In this document: piece after piece, positions 40,945 to 53,628 of the stretch | How the letters are laid out: each line of letters starts with the position of its first letter | Position numbering within the stretch: the first letter of the stretch is position 1 | Assembly: GCA_907163375.1 (NCBI GenBank) | Contig: CAJQUW010016154.1 | Coordinates: 1 to 64,000, forward strand | Direction: 5' to 3' | DNA: 64,000 bases | From: Prostheceraeus crozeri | Taxonomy: Eukaryota; Platyhelminthes; Polycladida; Euryleptidae | The notes under the pieces: generated by a model | Database searches by the model: none | What the model saw: only the letters and a program-made list of their open reading frames with translations | What the model was told of the DNA's origin: nothing | Program-made: the position numbers and the translations under genes

Positions 40945-43105
40945 CAGAAAAGGAAATTGTACTCACGTCATTCACCCTTGAAGCATGTGGGTTAGGTTAG
41001 TCAAGTGGGTCAAAGATGTGGTGGGTCAGGTGGGTCGTGGGTCACATAGGCCGTGGATCAGGTAGGTCATGGGTCAAGTTTCGTTGACCCATTTCCAACT
41101 CTGGCGTGTCGTCGTTCAGGGTTGCGCGCTGATCATTTGATTGAAGGGTTTGAGGCAATCTTACCTACAAACGTGTGTGTTGTTTTACGGTAATTTGTTA
41201 ATCACCTGATCTCCGGCCAAGCTCCTATGGAAGTAGCACCATTCTATGCCGGTGCATCAATTACGACACTCATCAAATCGGATAATAATACAGATCTTCA
41301 TATTCGCCTGATTGCTGTTGGTGAGGTGGTAAGACGTCTAGCAGGAAAGTGAATTGTTAAATATTTTTCGGAAAAAGCCAAAGGAATTCTTAATCCTTTT
41401 CAATTTGGAGTATCCTGTCCTGGTGGAGTTGAGAAGGTGGTGCATAGGGCAAGAGACATCATCAATACTCATTGGAACGATGATGATTTTGTAATACTTA
41501 AGGTTGACATGAAGAATGCCTTTAATACAATTTCTCGACAGGCCGTACTAGAAGATTGCGCAAAGCATTTACCATCTCCCTTACCATGGGTTTCGTGGTG
41601 TTATAGTCAACATCCAAAGTTATGGCATGCTACTGGATCTTTGACTTCGGCTACTGGCGCTCAACAAGGGGATCCGTTGGGGCCTCTTATATTTGCGCTT
41701 ACTCTACATCGTCTGGTGATAACTTTAAATGAAATACCTGAACTACACTCTAAACCAGCACCTCCTAAATCACACACTAAAGCGAGACACTATTCGTAAC
41801 CAATAAAAAATCCTAAAGCAAAGCGTTTTAGGAGGCTAGCGCACTAGAGTTATTGTTCTCTTTAGTATGTCAACACTCTATTTCACGCAACCTCCAAAAA
41901 TTCTAGTGTGTGGCGCTTTAGGATGCAGATTTCCCCGATTTTAGGAGGTGCTGGTTTACAGTGTATTAATTAACATGTGGCATTTGGATGATGGTTTTTT
42001 GTGTGGTACACGACAAGCTGTAGAAGACAACATTGCGATCATCCAAAATGCTCTATCATGGTCTGACTTGAGTATTAATCTCAAAAAGTGTGAACTGTTT
42101 AGTCAGCAAAGTCTAGACTCTTTCCCGCCAGAAATATTGAAAAGTAATGAATCTAATTTGGTGGTTCTCGGTGCCCCGATCGGAATTGAGTTGACTGATG
42201 ATGTTCGGATACAGTGTCAGTTGAGTCTGAGACATGATGGACTTGGGTTGAGATCTCTTGAAAATCATGCTTCAGCTGCTTACTTGTCATCTGTTGTTGG
42301 AACAAATTCCAATTTAATTCAGACTAACGCAGTCTTTGATTCTTTACGATCCCGATTTGGCTCTAGTGCATCAGTGGTCACTTGTCGCAATCAGAGGTTC
42401 CTGTCAGGACTAATTGAGGAGGATCAGTTGGAGATTTTGATTTCTAACTGTACTCCAACTGCAGACATGGATCGGTTGATTGCTGTTTCATCCTCAAGAA
42501 CGTCTGATTGGATGGCAGCTATACCTATTCCCGGACTGAATCAACATCTTGAACGAAATGAGGTTCAAGTGCCATCAAATTGAGGCTTGGTCTACGTTTG
42601 GGTGTCGAGAATTTGTGTCCACTGTGCCCAGGAAAAATAATGGACAAATTTGGATATCACGGTCTGACATGTAAACGAGGTCCGGATGTCGTACGTCGAC
42701 GCAATCAGTTGAGGGACACCTTATTCAGCTATTGTCAACAAGTTCAGTTGAGTCCACAGCTAGAAAAAAGTCCCGGCAGCAACAACAGCGACGTCCTAGT
42801 TCCTTCCTGGTCTCTCGGCAAGGCTGCAGCATTTGATCTTACTGTTGTACATCCGCTCAAACCACGTAACATTGACGGAGCGAGTACAACAGGGAGTGAA
42901 TGTCTTGCTAATGATGAGGACAGGAAGAGGAGAATCAATGGGGATGCTTGTGAACTGCAGAACTGGAGCTGCATACCTCTGGCAGTTTCTGTCTACGGGT
43001 CATGGGGAGATCTGACCATTACAAGCATCCACAAGATCGCTGACCGCCTTGTGATGCAGAAGAATATATGTCGCCTAACATTTCTCGACATCAAATGTTC
43101 CAACG
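40945..43105 (+). mobile_element. Non-LTR element with restriction-like endonuclease, copy A
   Basis: This block is homologous, in inverted orientation, to 57462-59285. It starts with a degenerate GTGGGTCA-rich stretch (about 40988-41078), then holds reverse transcriptase and endonuclease sequence. A 222-bp MITE interrupts it at 41744. Poly(A) and target duplications are not evident. Confidence 0.8.
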
Positions 43106-43173
43106 ACTGGGTGTTTGTCTGGCTAGATTCATGCCATTGCATTGCTAGCTCGAACTCTACCAGAACAGGGTGA
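41190..43173 (+). pseudogene. RT + restriction-like endonuclease, copy A
   Basis: Order of blocks: IRLIAVGEVVRRLAGK with a TGA right after it (41350-41352), LKVDMKNAFNTISRQAVL (palm A), GAQQGDPLGPLIFAL (palm B'), then after the MITE WHLDDGFLCGTRQAVE (palm C, LDDG) and INLKKCELF. A thumb region follows to ERNEVQV, where a lost base shifts the frame near 42570. The last frame (from 42580) has CPLCPG...GYHGLTC, a zinc module, then RRNQLRDTLF and SDVLVPSWSLGKAAAFDLTV, the PD-(D/E)xK-like restriction-type endonuclease. This RT-zinc-endonuclease order is that of R2/CRE-type non-LTR elements; the precise clade is uncertain. The upstream N-terminal domain is not recognisable. Confidence 0.8.
41744..41965. 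mobile_element. 222-bp TIR MITE inside copy A
   Basis: The left end TACACTCTAAACCAGCACCT and the reverse complement of the right end TACACTGTAAACCAGCACCT pair over about 27 bp (one mismatch) and continue CCTAAA. Copy B lacks it, giving an empty site (..cctgaaattaacatg). Internal words such as tcctaaagc and gttttaggaggctagc repeat. A TA at each end fits TA-duplicating superfamilies, but the left flank has lost bases. Confidence 0.85.
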
Positions 43174-43743
43174 CTTTTCTGTATGTTTCTTTTCTTTTGT
43201 AATGGCTTTAACATTACTTAGGTTCCTTAGGTCTTTTGATAGAATTTTTAAGAATTCAGGAAATTTCTTCAACTTTGATCACTTTGTTGCAAAATATTTG
43301 AAGTCCATGGTGCCATAAGGCACTCTATTTGGGGCATAGATAATCTGTATATACATGTATATTTCTGAATATAGAGATTTCTTTCATCAACACTGTCTGA
43401 ACATTTTCCGTATTGATATTGCAAATTATCAGATAAGAGATTTACATGGTAACTAAAGTACGCTAACGTGCGGATATCACATATAATAAAATGTAAAAAT
43501 TATTTGTATATAAAAATGTAAGATAGTCCTGAAAAAGACTCAAAAGTTCACACAGAAATATAACGAAAATATAAAATAAAACTGGAAAAAAACACTAAAA
43601 CAAACATATACAAGAAGCTCATCAGCAAGATGACCAACTGCTTTCGTCCCGTTTCGGGTACTTTAACATCTTGGACGAATAAGCAGTGGAGGACCCACAT
43701 CATAGGCGTACCCCATGAAAAATAAAATACACAGAAAATAACG
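43106..43743. other. Non-coding
   Basis: No gene seen. A 'cccgaaacgggacgaaagc' word on the minus strand follows the RT relic to the right and probably belongs to its 3' region. Confidence 0.4.
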
Positions 43744-44900
43744 TTATCCAAATATTGTGGATGTACTCAAATCATGCCACATTGGACGGACAATTTGTCT
43801 GCTTGAAAGCAAGCCAAACTTTAGCAGGAGTGAAAAATGCTTACGTAGAAGCTTTTCCATGCATCTTCTTAAATCACATAAAAGATAGCCTCTTTTTGTA
43901 AACAATTGGCATGTGATTTTAATCTTTTCAACAACATAGCATAAATGTGAGCAAATACCTAAATATCTAAAAATTGTACTCCCCATATATAGGAAGGAAG
44001 AATATTTTCAGGAAAGGTGAACAAAACAACTTCAAAAAGAAAATCATCTATCATCAACCTTGTGATAGACTGCTGAGTGGACTCCAACTTGAAAAAACTA
44101 ATATTAATCTCTAAATACGCTACACATTTGTTGTTAATCCCGTTTCATTCCGCAATCAAATCATCCGGGTAGATTTGCATTAACAAACTGTCAAAATGTT
44201 GATAATTAAAGATGCATAAGTCATCTATCTCGTATTGAGTGACAATAACTTCGCAAAGCCAAATTTCTTGCTTGATACTAACATTTCATAAACACAAATT
44301 CACAATGGAGAAGAAAAAGATCTGCCAACAAAGGGTTACAATTACCACACATTGGAACTCTACAAATCTGCTAAAAATAAGTCCGCCAAGAACCACATAA
44401 ACTTCAGATATTATGAAACGAACAGCGTCTATAAATTGTGCAAGATCAAAACAATGATAGCCATTATACATTCTCCTAGAGAAAAAGCTACGATTCCATC
44501 CCACACAAACATTTTCGCGAAGCAGAATCGAAAACCAAATCAGACAGTTGGAACAGGTGATAAAGCAATGTCATTTTGTCCAATATTAGTATACAGCGTC
44601 GACAAATCGTAAACTTGAGACGAAAAAACCTTATTACTTGAATTAACAATTTCTAAAGATTCCAAAGAAGATCTAATACTTCAAAAATGCCGGAGACCAA
44701 TGATATTCTGTATAACATCACAATAATTCTTAAAACTTTCTCTAGCAACAGTTAAACTATTATTCAGTATTACTGAAAGATTCTTGGTCGCACAATGACG
44801 TGCTCCAGCAATAAATCTGAACTTGAATGAATTCTTATGGAGCTTAGGAATCCATTCACTGTCATGACCAGTCACGGTCAATTACAGGTGAATTTTCGAG
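43744..44900 (-). pseudogene. Decayed reverse transcriptase of a Penelope-grade lineage
   Basis: Minus-strand frames in order: WIPKLHKNSFKFRFIAGARH with LSVILNNSLTVARESFKNYC, then VYDLSTLYTN, then a badly broken stretch with FLADLFLADL, and finally FRYLGICSHLCYVVEKI and RGYLLCDLRRCMEKLLRKHF. This matches the block order of a reverse transcriptase lineage common in marine invertebrates (PKLHK...RFI, D-F-S-t-LYT, ADLFL, CSH..d...N...l...L..rGY...kLrk.f.kf..rh). Many stops and shifts; the catalytic YLDD is not visible. Clade name uncertain. Confidence 0.65.
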
Positions 44901-46198
44901 ATCAGTTAAATGTCCCCTTTCTGACACATGCTTAGCCATTTATGATCGCTCAAATTATAAGGCCTCAGCCACACTGTGAGCTTTTCCAAGCGTTTCCGAG
45001 CAAAGTGTTTTGCAGCAAATGTAAAGTCATCATTACAGCAGTTATAGACTGCCACACTGCGAGCAAAGCAAACCAGAGCGATTAATACCTTACGGACATA
45101 CGTTTGCTCGAGACGCTCGGGACGCTCGGGATGCTCGTGGTTGCTTTGCTTTCTGTATGGCGGAGGCCTAACTCACGAATTCCGCGTACGTATGCTCTTT
45201 TCTTTCTTCCAAGATCCTTCCTGACATCAAGGGGTTTTGGTCGGCGCTGCATAAATATGACAAGCTACGATGACCATTTACTTGAAACAAAGAAGTCATC
45301 TTCATTATCAGATCAACTACTCGAAGTGACTCATTAAATGGAACCAATAAATCCAACGAACATGGATAATCTAACTTGTGACTCCTTAATCAAATACCGA
45401 CGTACAGAAAAATGATTTCTCCATTATCTATTCGATAGTATCAAATATAACTTGATTATGAAGATTGAAATACACATGACAAAACAAATCGATGCAAGAA
45501 GCTTGCGGTTTGCAGTGAAAGTTTGTTAGTATCATTCTCCGATGTGTTGGAGATCGTCATTAGATTCGTTTTATGAAATGCACATGCTAGTGGCATGAAG
45601 AGCAACAGTTGCGGTTCTCAAATAAAGTTGGGGGATGAGGGCTACTTGCATGAATCTGCTGAAAAAGTTCAAGCATCTACACATCATCTCCGATCGGATA
45701 TAGCCGATGAACTAAAGAACGTTCAACTCCAATAGCTAATCAGCGGTCGTCGTGCGTAGTTGTGTCTCTGCTATTCGTCGCAAGTGATATATTCATCGAT
45801 TTATTTCTGGAGGTTCCATTAATTCTACAGTATGTGTTGGAATTTTACATCGACTTCTTCGTCTCGTGGCCCTGAGTGTTAATGTCATATGCAATTTTCG
45901 TCGAAATCCCTCTGAAAGTCAATATCCTGGGATTTTTGTGACATTTTGTGCAGCAGTGAATCTATCTCACTATCATGATCTGTAACTTCTTTGGTGTTGA
46001 TGGTCTGCTGCTCATTTTGACGTCATCGCATATCAGGCACGTCTTGCAGAACATTTCTGCATTCTACGAATAAGTTCATCGAATATCATTGACTCTGTAG
46101 TTGTGTTGATGGTGCCGCGTAGCAGTGAAGCGGCTGGTAGTGAAGTACCTGGTTTGAGTCCTTCCTCTGTTACAATTTTTTGTTCATTTTCAAGAGTT
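44901..46198. other. Non-coding; small CTCGGGA repeat
   Basis: A short imperfect repeat (g(a)cgctcgg(g)a, about 45108-45138) is the only structure noted. Confidence 0.4.
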
Positions 46199-46845
46199 AT
46201 GGTGAAAGCGACAAGATCCACCAACAATTCAGGCAATGATAATCCGAAGTTGGCTATATTGAGTGATTTACAAAACATCATTAGAAACTTGAAACAAGAT
46301 CCGTTGAGATCCTTCAAAGAGGAAATTAGTCAGTTGGAGATTCGGCTTAATTTCCTGACAATCGGATTGGCATCCTTGAAAAATTAGGTGATGATTGTCG
46401 ACGGATCAAAGATTCACAGCAAAGTGAAATCAATTAAGAAGCAAGGAGTAACAACGTAGTCATTTTGGGTCTTCCAGAGAGCAGTGGTTCCTTAGAAGAT
46501 CACAAAAAGGATGATATGGACAACGTTCAGAAAATCTTTCGCTTTTTGAATGTCACAGACATCTGTCCCATCGAGATTCGGCGAGTTGGAAAGATATCAA
46601 ACAGGCCTAGTAAGCCGCGACCACTCAAAGTTGTCCTTCCTAATCAAGGAGTCAAACATTCCATCTTTCGCTTATCAAAGACATTGAAAGATTCCAAAGA
46701 ATTCCGTCGTGTTTACATACAACCAGATAGAGCAAAACAGCAGCAACAAGATGGTTCGATCTTCGAAGGCAATTGGAAATGCAGAGAGAATCTGGTGAAG
46801 ATGTGGTCAACTTTAATGGCAAGATTTGTCGTCGCTCTCACCTGA
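46199..46845 (+). pseudogene. LINE ORF1 (coiled coil + RRM-like), CR1/L2-like
   Basis: From an ATG at 46199 the frame encodes a short coiled coil (FKEEISQLEIRL). It shifts near 46385 and continues past a TAA at about 46436 into VVILGLPESSG, IFRFLNVTDICPIEIRRVGK, RPLKVVL and RRVYIQPDRAKQQQ. This is the L1-ORF1p-like RNA-binding layout found in the first ORF of several metazoan LINE groups. It binds element RNA. The ORF2 relic follows directly downstream in the same orientation. Confidence 0.65.
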
Positions 46846-46869
46846 AACATTTTCCGAACCGATTTTAAA

Positions 46870-48990
46870 CCTACAAAGGTTTCCTTCAATTTTATTAGTC
46901 AACGATTTCAAACAAGATTGATTAACTACGTGGTCTCGTTGGAAATATAAAACCTTCCTGGATTGCGGTGACTGAGACTTGGTCAGCCGATGTCGTCCCT
47001 ACCCCTCCTTTTAACATCGAACATTATACCTGCTATAGAAGTGACAGACAGAATCGCGTTGTTGGAAGAGTGGCTTTATGGATCCACAACACTTTCACCT
47101 TTATCAGAGTGGACTATCATTGCTCCTTTGAGTGAATAGCAATGAAAAACAAATTACAAATACCATACCTATGTGTTTGTATGTACCTCCAAACCTGTGT
47201 GTGACTACTAAACAACTTATTATTGGTTTACATGTTCTCCCATTTTGATCGTCAGTTCAATAGCGATCCCTCTTTGAGTTTTATCATCTGTGGTGATTTC
47301 AATGACTTCGATGCTTCGATTTTTAGAGATTCGTTTTCTTGTGTTAATTGTGTAAATTCACCAACTAGAGAGAAAACTCTGTTTTGGACCATATTTGAAT
47401 CTCAGATAATATTTGCACATTTTACTCAGACCTGCAGCAATTGGTCCTCCTTTAGGCTCTCCTGATCACAACAGTGTATTTCTATCGTCAAGCTCAACTG
47501 TTCTATCAAGCAAGTGTATGAGAAGGACAGTGTTTGATTATCGGCGACATCATTTAAATGAGTTTCTAACTTCATTGAAAGATGCAAATTTCAGTGCGGT
47601 CTATGAACATTTGGATGTGAACGAAAAACTGCTTGCCTTTTATGAGGTCCTATTTGCAGCAATGAGTAGCATTCCTCAAAGAGAAGTCACATTGAACGAC
47701 ACACTGACAAACCCTGGATAACTCCACTTTTAAAAGCTCTAATTGAAGCCCGATGGATTGCTTTCCGTTCAAAGGACTGGCCCCGTTACAGACATCTGAT
47801 TGAAAAAGTTAGGAGCGAGATTATGATATCCAAACAACGATGAAGTGACAGAATTATGAATAAACGCAAAAATGTATGGGACATTGTAAAGGAGATTAAC
47901 GGAAATGTGGCAAAGAAGTCGGGTAATAAACTTCAAACCCATGAGTTTCTAAACGAGCTATCGCATCATCTTGCCAATCGCTCCTATTTTGATGCAGACG
48001 TCGAACAATCTTCATTTCTAATAATGCTTGGAATATGAAAATCAATGAGGAATATGTGTATGATTTATTGCGACGACTAGCGACTTCCAACGAAGCAATC
48101 AACAGGCCCAGATTCTGTGACCGCCAAACTTTTAAGTGAAGCTGCCGAACTGATCTCGGGTCCTCTTGCCCATTTATTTCAAACTTCTATTGAGTCCAGA
48201 GCGTTTCCAGACTTGTGGAAAAATTCATACATATCTCCAATTGAAAAGAAGAGTAATCCTGACATAAGTGATTATCGTCCAATCTGCTTGTCTCCTATAA
48301 TATACAAGATCTTTGAGAGATGTATGTTAACAGAAATGAAGAGTGAGATAGTGTCAAGTTTCGGCGATGATTAGCATGCTTGTCGTCCTAACTAACTGCT
48401 CGACGTCTACGGCGCTGATTAATCTCCATCATACCATTACTCCGTTTATGGAACAGGTAAGTAGGGTTGCTGTGCGGGTAACTTGCCTGGACTTATCAAA
48501 AACATTCGACAAGGTTCAACATAACCGAATTGTAAGTACCCTATTCGACAAAGGATTCAATACCGGTTTCTTTGACTTGGCTATCATCATACCTCGCATC
48601 GAAATGCCTGCGTATTCGAGCAAATAGTGTACTTGGTCTTCTCATTGAAGTCACGTCTGGGATTCCACAGGGGTCAGTATTAGGCCCTTTTCTTTTAAAC
48701 ATATTCATGTCCTCACTCAATGTGAAGCATCGAAATGCTCATCTCATAAAGTTCGCAGATGATATAACTTTGGTGGAATCTTGTGAGCGTGGTTGTGTTC
48801 CTCCATCATTTTTGTCTCATGTAATTGAATGGACAAAGGAAAAACGCATGTATTTGAACTTTTCTAAGTCCTGTGAATTATTAATTAAAAAGCCAAGAGT
48901 GTCTTACGAGGTCCCATTACCATATGCTGATAGTCAATATTCTATATTCAGTCAACCATAATCCGTTAGATGCAATCTGTTCTTCTGATT
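46870..48990 (+). pseudogene. LINE ORF2 (APE endonuclease + RT), decayed
   Basis: APE endonuclease: WIAVTETW (47.0 kb), YRSDRQNRVVGRVALW, SFIICGDFND (47.29 kb) and GSPDHNSVFL (47.46 kb). Linker with RKNVWDIVKEING. Reverse transcriptase: FPDLWKNSYISPIEKK, SDYRPICLSPIIYKIFERCM, TCLDLSKTFDKVQHNRI (palm A), TSGIPQGSVLGPFLLNIF (palm B') and IKFADDITLV (palm C, F-A-D-D). A C-terminal phrase SFTLNQYFHQ ends near 49060. The order and motifs are those of CR1/L2/Jockey-type LINEs. At least six frame breaks and stops. No poly(A) or microsatellite 3' tail was identified. Confidence 0.85.
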
Positions 48991-49060
48991 TCCAGAAACT
49001 TCTACGTGCTTCTTTTTATTCAGACACTTCGTTCACACTTAATCAATATTTCCATCAATG

Positions 49061-49545
49061 AATGTCCATTTATAATCAACCTTCTGGGGAAGTGTTCTAT
49101 GTAAATCTCTTATCTGATATTTTGCAATATCAGTGCGGAAATTGTTCAGACAGTTTTGATTGATTTCATAGAAAACCGTCAATGCTACGGCATTCACAGT
49201 AACATGGTACTTCTACCTCGTCTTCTCATGTCTAGGACAATTTTCTGTCGATTATCAAAATTGATATCACTAACTCAAACCATGGCAAGGTGTCCATAAA
49301 TTTAGAGTCCATAAATCTAGAGTCCATGTTGTGATATCCAGATAGTGATATCAAATTACGCGACTGGACTTAAAAACTATGTTGGTGGTAGAAATTGGCG
49401 ACACGGCCCTTGCATTGAACGTTTTTGTTGATACTTACATCAAGCCGAAGATGCATTAGTGAACCTGCTGAAAGCAATATTAAATTATCGCACAATGTAG
49501 ACGGTTTTAGGAAAGAATCTTACTTTGTTTGTTGATCTACATGTT
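49061..49545. other. Non-coding
   Basis: A short direct repeat 'tagagtccataaat' near 49290-49325; nothing else. Confidence 0.4.
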
Positions 49546-49559
49546 TTGAAGACCAATAC

Positions 49560-49945
49560 TGCCCCCGGTGAAACAAAACTGTCGAGAACTGTCGGTCCGT
49601 TGTCGGGAAGCCGACTCGGCTTAATGACGGCAAAGATCCTAATTTCCCGACTAGTTGCCGACGCATCGGTGAGCCGACAATGTCCCGACAGTTTCGCCGA
49701 CACGCTACCGACAATTCCGCAACAGCCGCCGAAAATGCCCCGACAGTTTCGCCGACACACTACCGATAATTCCCCGACAGCCGCCGACAATGCCCCGACA
49801 GTTTCGCCGACACGCTACCGACAATTCCCCGACAGCTGCTGCCGACACGCTTTCGACAAGTCCCCGACAGCCGCTGACAATTCCCCGACAGCCTCCGACA
49901 ATTCCCCGACAGCTGCCGCCGACAATTATCGACAATTCATTTGAT
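49560..49945 (+). repeat. GC-rich CCGACA minisatellite
   Basis: Units of the form cCCCGACAG..tcGCCGACAc.cTACCGACAATTcc recur with shuffled order. CCGACA or CGACA occurs more than fifteen times in one orientation. It is far GC-richer than its surroundings and open in several frames on both strands, which makes spurious proline/serine-rich frames. Confidence 0.9.
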
Positions 49946-52670
49946 GAAATTACAGCTATGAAGTTACAGCAGTGGCGTCGCGTGCTCCTATACCATAGGC
50001 TTTTGCTCCATAGTGGATTCCTATATTTCTGCAGCAGACAGCATGAACTGGATAAAATAATTAATTTGCCGCTATCTTAATTTCAGTGTATTTTCAAACA
50101 CATACAAGTACATGAACATTCAAGTCATGCTGGCATCTATGACAACAGAATGAAATGAAATGATGTTAGAAATAGATACTGATATTTAACTGAAAGTTAC
50201 ACTGAAATCCATAGACTACCCAATGTAGACTATTCTGCATGTGAATTGTGATTTGTGATTCACTGTAAGTCCTATGTGACGGCCTCTTCTTCTGAACAGC
50301 TTTATATGCATGCAATCCTAAGCTGATTGTTCGTCAACGCGACTCTTCTTTTCCTAAGATTTTAAACGTCTAATGAAAATGAAAATGTGATGTCGATTTC
50401 TCACATGACGCTTGTTCGCCTTGGTGAGATTAGAGAACATTCACTCTCGAAGAAGCTCTCGCCAACGCAAGACTCTGATGTGTTTATTATAGTCTGTCAA
50501 TCACTTACATGTTTTAAATTTAGAGCTGCTAAAATGTTTTTGTGCTCCTCCTCACATTCTATCCTTTGAGAGTGGTTTAGTTTTTATTTCAATGCCACGA
50601 ACTTCGCGTGAGATGGTTGGAGTTTTCTGCATAATCCCTCGGACGACTGGCCGGCGTAGAAAATAACCACTGTTGAAATCGCCGCCATAAACATAATATC
50701 ACCAATATGGCTTGAATCATTATCTCTGACTGAATCGTAAGCTTACATCAAATTATGGAAACTTCATCGCTATACCTTTCAGCGAATTCTCACCTTCCGA
50801 CCCGACATTCAGCCATTGGTGAACGCAGACACGACGATTCAACGCGTCATCATCTTCTCCAAAATTTAGCGAAGCCTCGAATAGGCATAACTGGCGCCTC
50901 TCTCTATCTCAATCTACGGATTTGTGAATAGATATTTTCTTACATTGTTGCTATGTATTTGCTTCTGCGCTTCTATCGGGAGAAGACGACTCTAATTATC
51001 AGCTAAGCGCACACGCTCCACATATCACACAAGCACACAACTCTCTGAGATTTGCTGTGAACACATCCCCGTCTCAATGTGTGATTGCTTAAAGATCCCT
51101 GCAGTTAACAGCTGAGCGCTGGCGCTCGTAACGTATTTGAGAGTAGTGACTTGAAACTGCAAAGTGTATGTAAAGTTGTAAACTTAAAGATCCTCTCAAA
51201 AGCAAAAAAATTAAAACTACTTCAATCAACCTTTGTGTTATGAACATAAATAATTATTTTTGGGTATGCGGCGAAGGCCTCGCAGGCACGGAGACGAGGC
51301 CACTGGTTATAGCCTATTTGACGTTGCAGTAAAATATTGAAGAAATTTGCTGTTGATATTGATGAATACTGTTGATCGCTGTCATCCTACTACGAAATGC
51401 TCCAAGGATTAACAGCAGAAAAACTCAATGCTGCTAAAACCAAAACATTCGGAGGCAGTAAAAAATAATCGTACAAGAAATTACTTTAGCGACTCACCTC
51501 AAAAGTAAATGTCGGCCTACAGAACAGTGGCATGTTTCTCTGCCATCGGCTGTGCTGGCTTGGTAGTATCAAGTTTCCATTTATGATGTCTTTTTGAGAG
51601 ACAACGATTTCGGTCTAAAATGCGCAATAAGATGCTTGATGCAAAAACATATTGAATATTATTGACGCATAAAAAGAAGAAGTTATAGAATTTAATATAA
51701 TTAAAATAAATAGGATCATACATTTAGGATAACATAATAAAAAGAAAAATGACATGAGCTTTTACTCACTTCATGTAATTATGCTGCTTAAAATCAATAA
51801 CATTACATTAATTGCTCGACCTGTTGTTACATTTATTTCCCGGCAAAAAATATTAAAGCGACAAGAATCACTATAATTATGTATTACATGAGCACTAGAC
51901 AAGTTCCGATGAAAAATGTGTCATAAAACAAATGACGAAATTATGATGATTGCGAAGGAGATAAAATGTAGTCTGGAAATCTCCAAAATCAAATATGCAG
52001 CTGACGATGAGTATAAAAAGGAAGTACAAGTATGACAAATATATCCATATCAGAACATCATTGCGAGTGTGGACCAATAGCGCAACTTTGGAAACAATTA
52101 CAAACAGCTAACAATCATGAAAAAGAAATAAAGCAAATGTCTGTCCGATTGTAAACATGATTCAGAGGGTGGGTCAAGTCAAGTCTAATTTGGAAATCTT
52201 TTAAGACAATTATAGAGAGCCAACAATCACGTAGAGATGATGCCTCTTTGCTTGAACATTAGCAGCAATTTGGCATTCCCTTACTTTTGAATCATTATCT
52301 GATGTAATTTATGCATGTGTAACTTAATGATGTGATTTATTCAGCCGTTATTGAACAATTTCGAGTAATTTCAACTACAGAACGCAGTCATCTTCAGGGT
52401 ATAAAATGATAACTGAACTGAGCATACCTTGATGGAATTTTAGGCATTTATAGATGCATGAATGAAGAATATGCATAAAGGTATATTTCTAAATGCTTTA
52501 AATTTTGAAATGCTTAAATTAATTTGTATTTTTTTACTGCTAAACAAATGTAAATAAATGCAAATTAATTGTTGTTTTTCTCACGATGAACGATGAACCT
52601 TCAGGGAACATAAATGTTAGGTCCTGTTTAATTAATTATAAGTTAGACAAATAGTCCGGCAAACAGAAGC
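49946..52670. other. Non-coding
   Basis: No gene, RNA or delimited element was recognised. Frames here stay below 70 codons. Confidence 0.4.
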
Positions 52671-53150
52671 TTCTGCAGGGAACAAGGCTGAAAATGAGGT
52701 TTTCACAATGATGTAGGCTGCACTCGATGCCTACCACGAATCAGCGCATCTGCAGAGCTCTAGCTAGTTCCTCTTGTCAGACAGGACCAAAGAAAAACGA
52801 ATTTTTTTGATAAAAATACGATTTTCTCTGTTTACTCTCAACAGTTGAAAACCATAGAGCCATAATTTTTGACATGGACATGATATGAAATGACCAGACG
52901 ACATATCATGCTGAAAATTATAGCTCTAGACACAATACTTTTCAATTGATAAGAAAAAACATAGAAAATTTCATTTTGTCGGAAAAACGTCAATTTGCGT
53001 CTCATTGAAAAACATTTGCTTTTCTTTGATCCTGTTTGACAAGAGGAACTAGAACTCGGTAGACGTGCAGATAGGTAGTCGCAGCTAGGGTGTACTACAT
53101 CATTCTGTGAAAGTCTCCTTTTCGACCTCGCTCCCTGCATAATTCGTTCT
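52671..53150. repeat. Foldback element, about 480 bp
   Basis: Outer arms 52671-52800 and 53022-53150 are imperfect reverse complements (ctgcagggaacaaggctg / cagcctc..cctgcat type ends, both with ctagttcctcttgtca). The interior is also symmetric (gagccataattttt / aaaattatagctc) about a centre near 52905. There is no gene and no clear target duplication. Confidence 0.75.
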
Positions 53151-53628
53151 TGCTGCCGGACTATAATATTTATGTTCCATGAAGATAGTTTCGTGAAGAC
53201 AAAAAATTAATTTCCATTAATTTATTTTTCATAAAATGATATGATAACTAACTTAGCATTCCCTTACTTTTGAAATGTTTACATTGAGTCTACGTATTTT
53301 TTCACAATTGCATCAGTTATGGCTTTCGTATTTTCATTTGTATTTCGATAACAGTATCAGTGCAAAAAAGAAGCAACGAACCAGTGGAAGTATGATAACA
53401 TTATAGTTTAATTGAGAATGTCAATATAGTCCTGTTTCCACAAAACGGAGCATGCACTTGAATTTTTACAGTTTTCATCATCATTATGTTATTACTTTGC
53501 CAATTTTAGATAGATGAAGATTGCGACTACATAATTCAAAAGTCTTTGTCATTCAGGAACTCGTCCGAAATGTTTAGCCTTGGTTCATCGGGCCAAGAGC
53601 CGATACACTACAAATCAATACAATACAC
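53151..53628. other. Non-coding
   Basis: Nothing recognised. Confidence 0.4.

Noticed and set aside
43600..43690. Possible hammerhead ribozyme (CTGATGA and GAAAC on the minus strand)
   Set aside because: The order and spacing do not allow stem II with a following GAAA; no consistent stems form.
49485..50080. Long overlapping frames on both strands (up to 139 codons)
   Set aside because: They come from the CCGACA minisatellite; the translations are repetitive and no domain is present.
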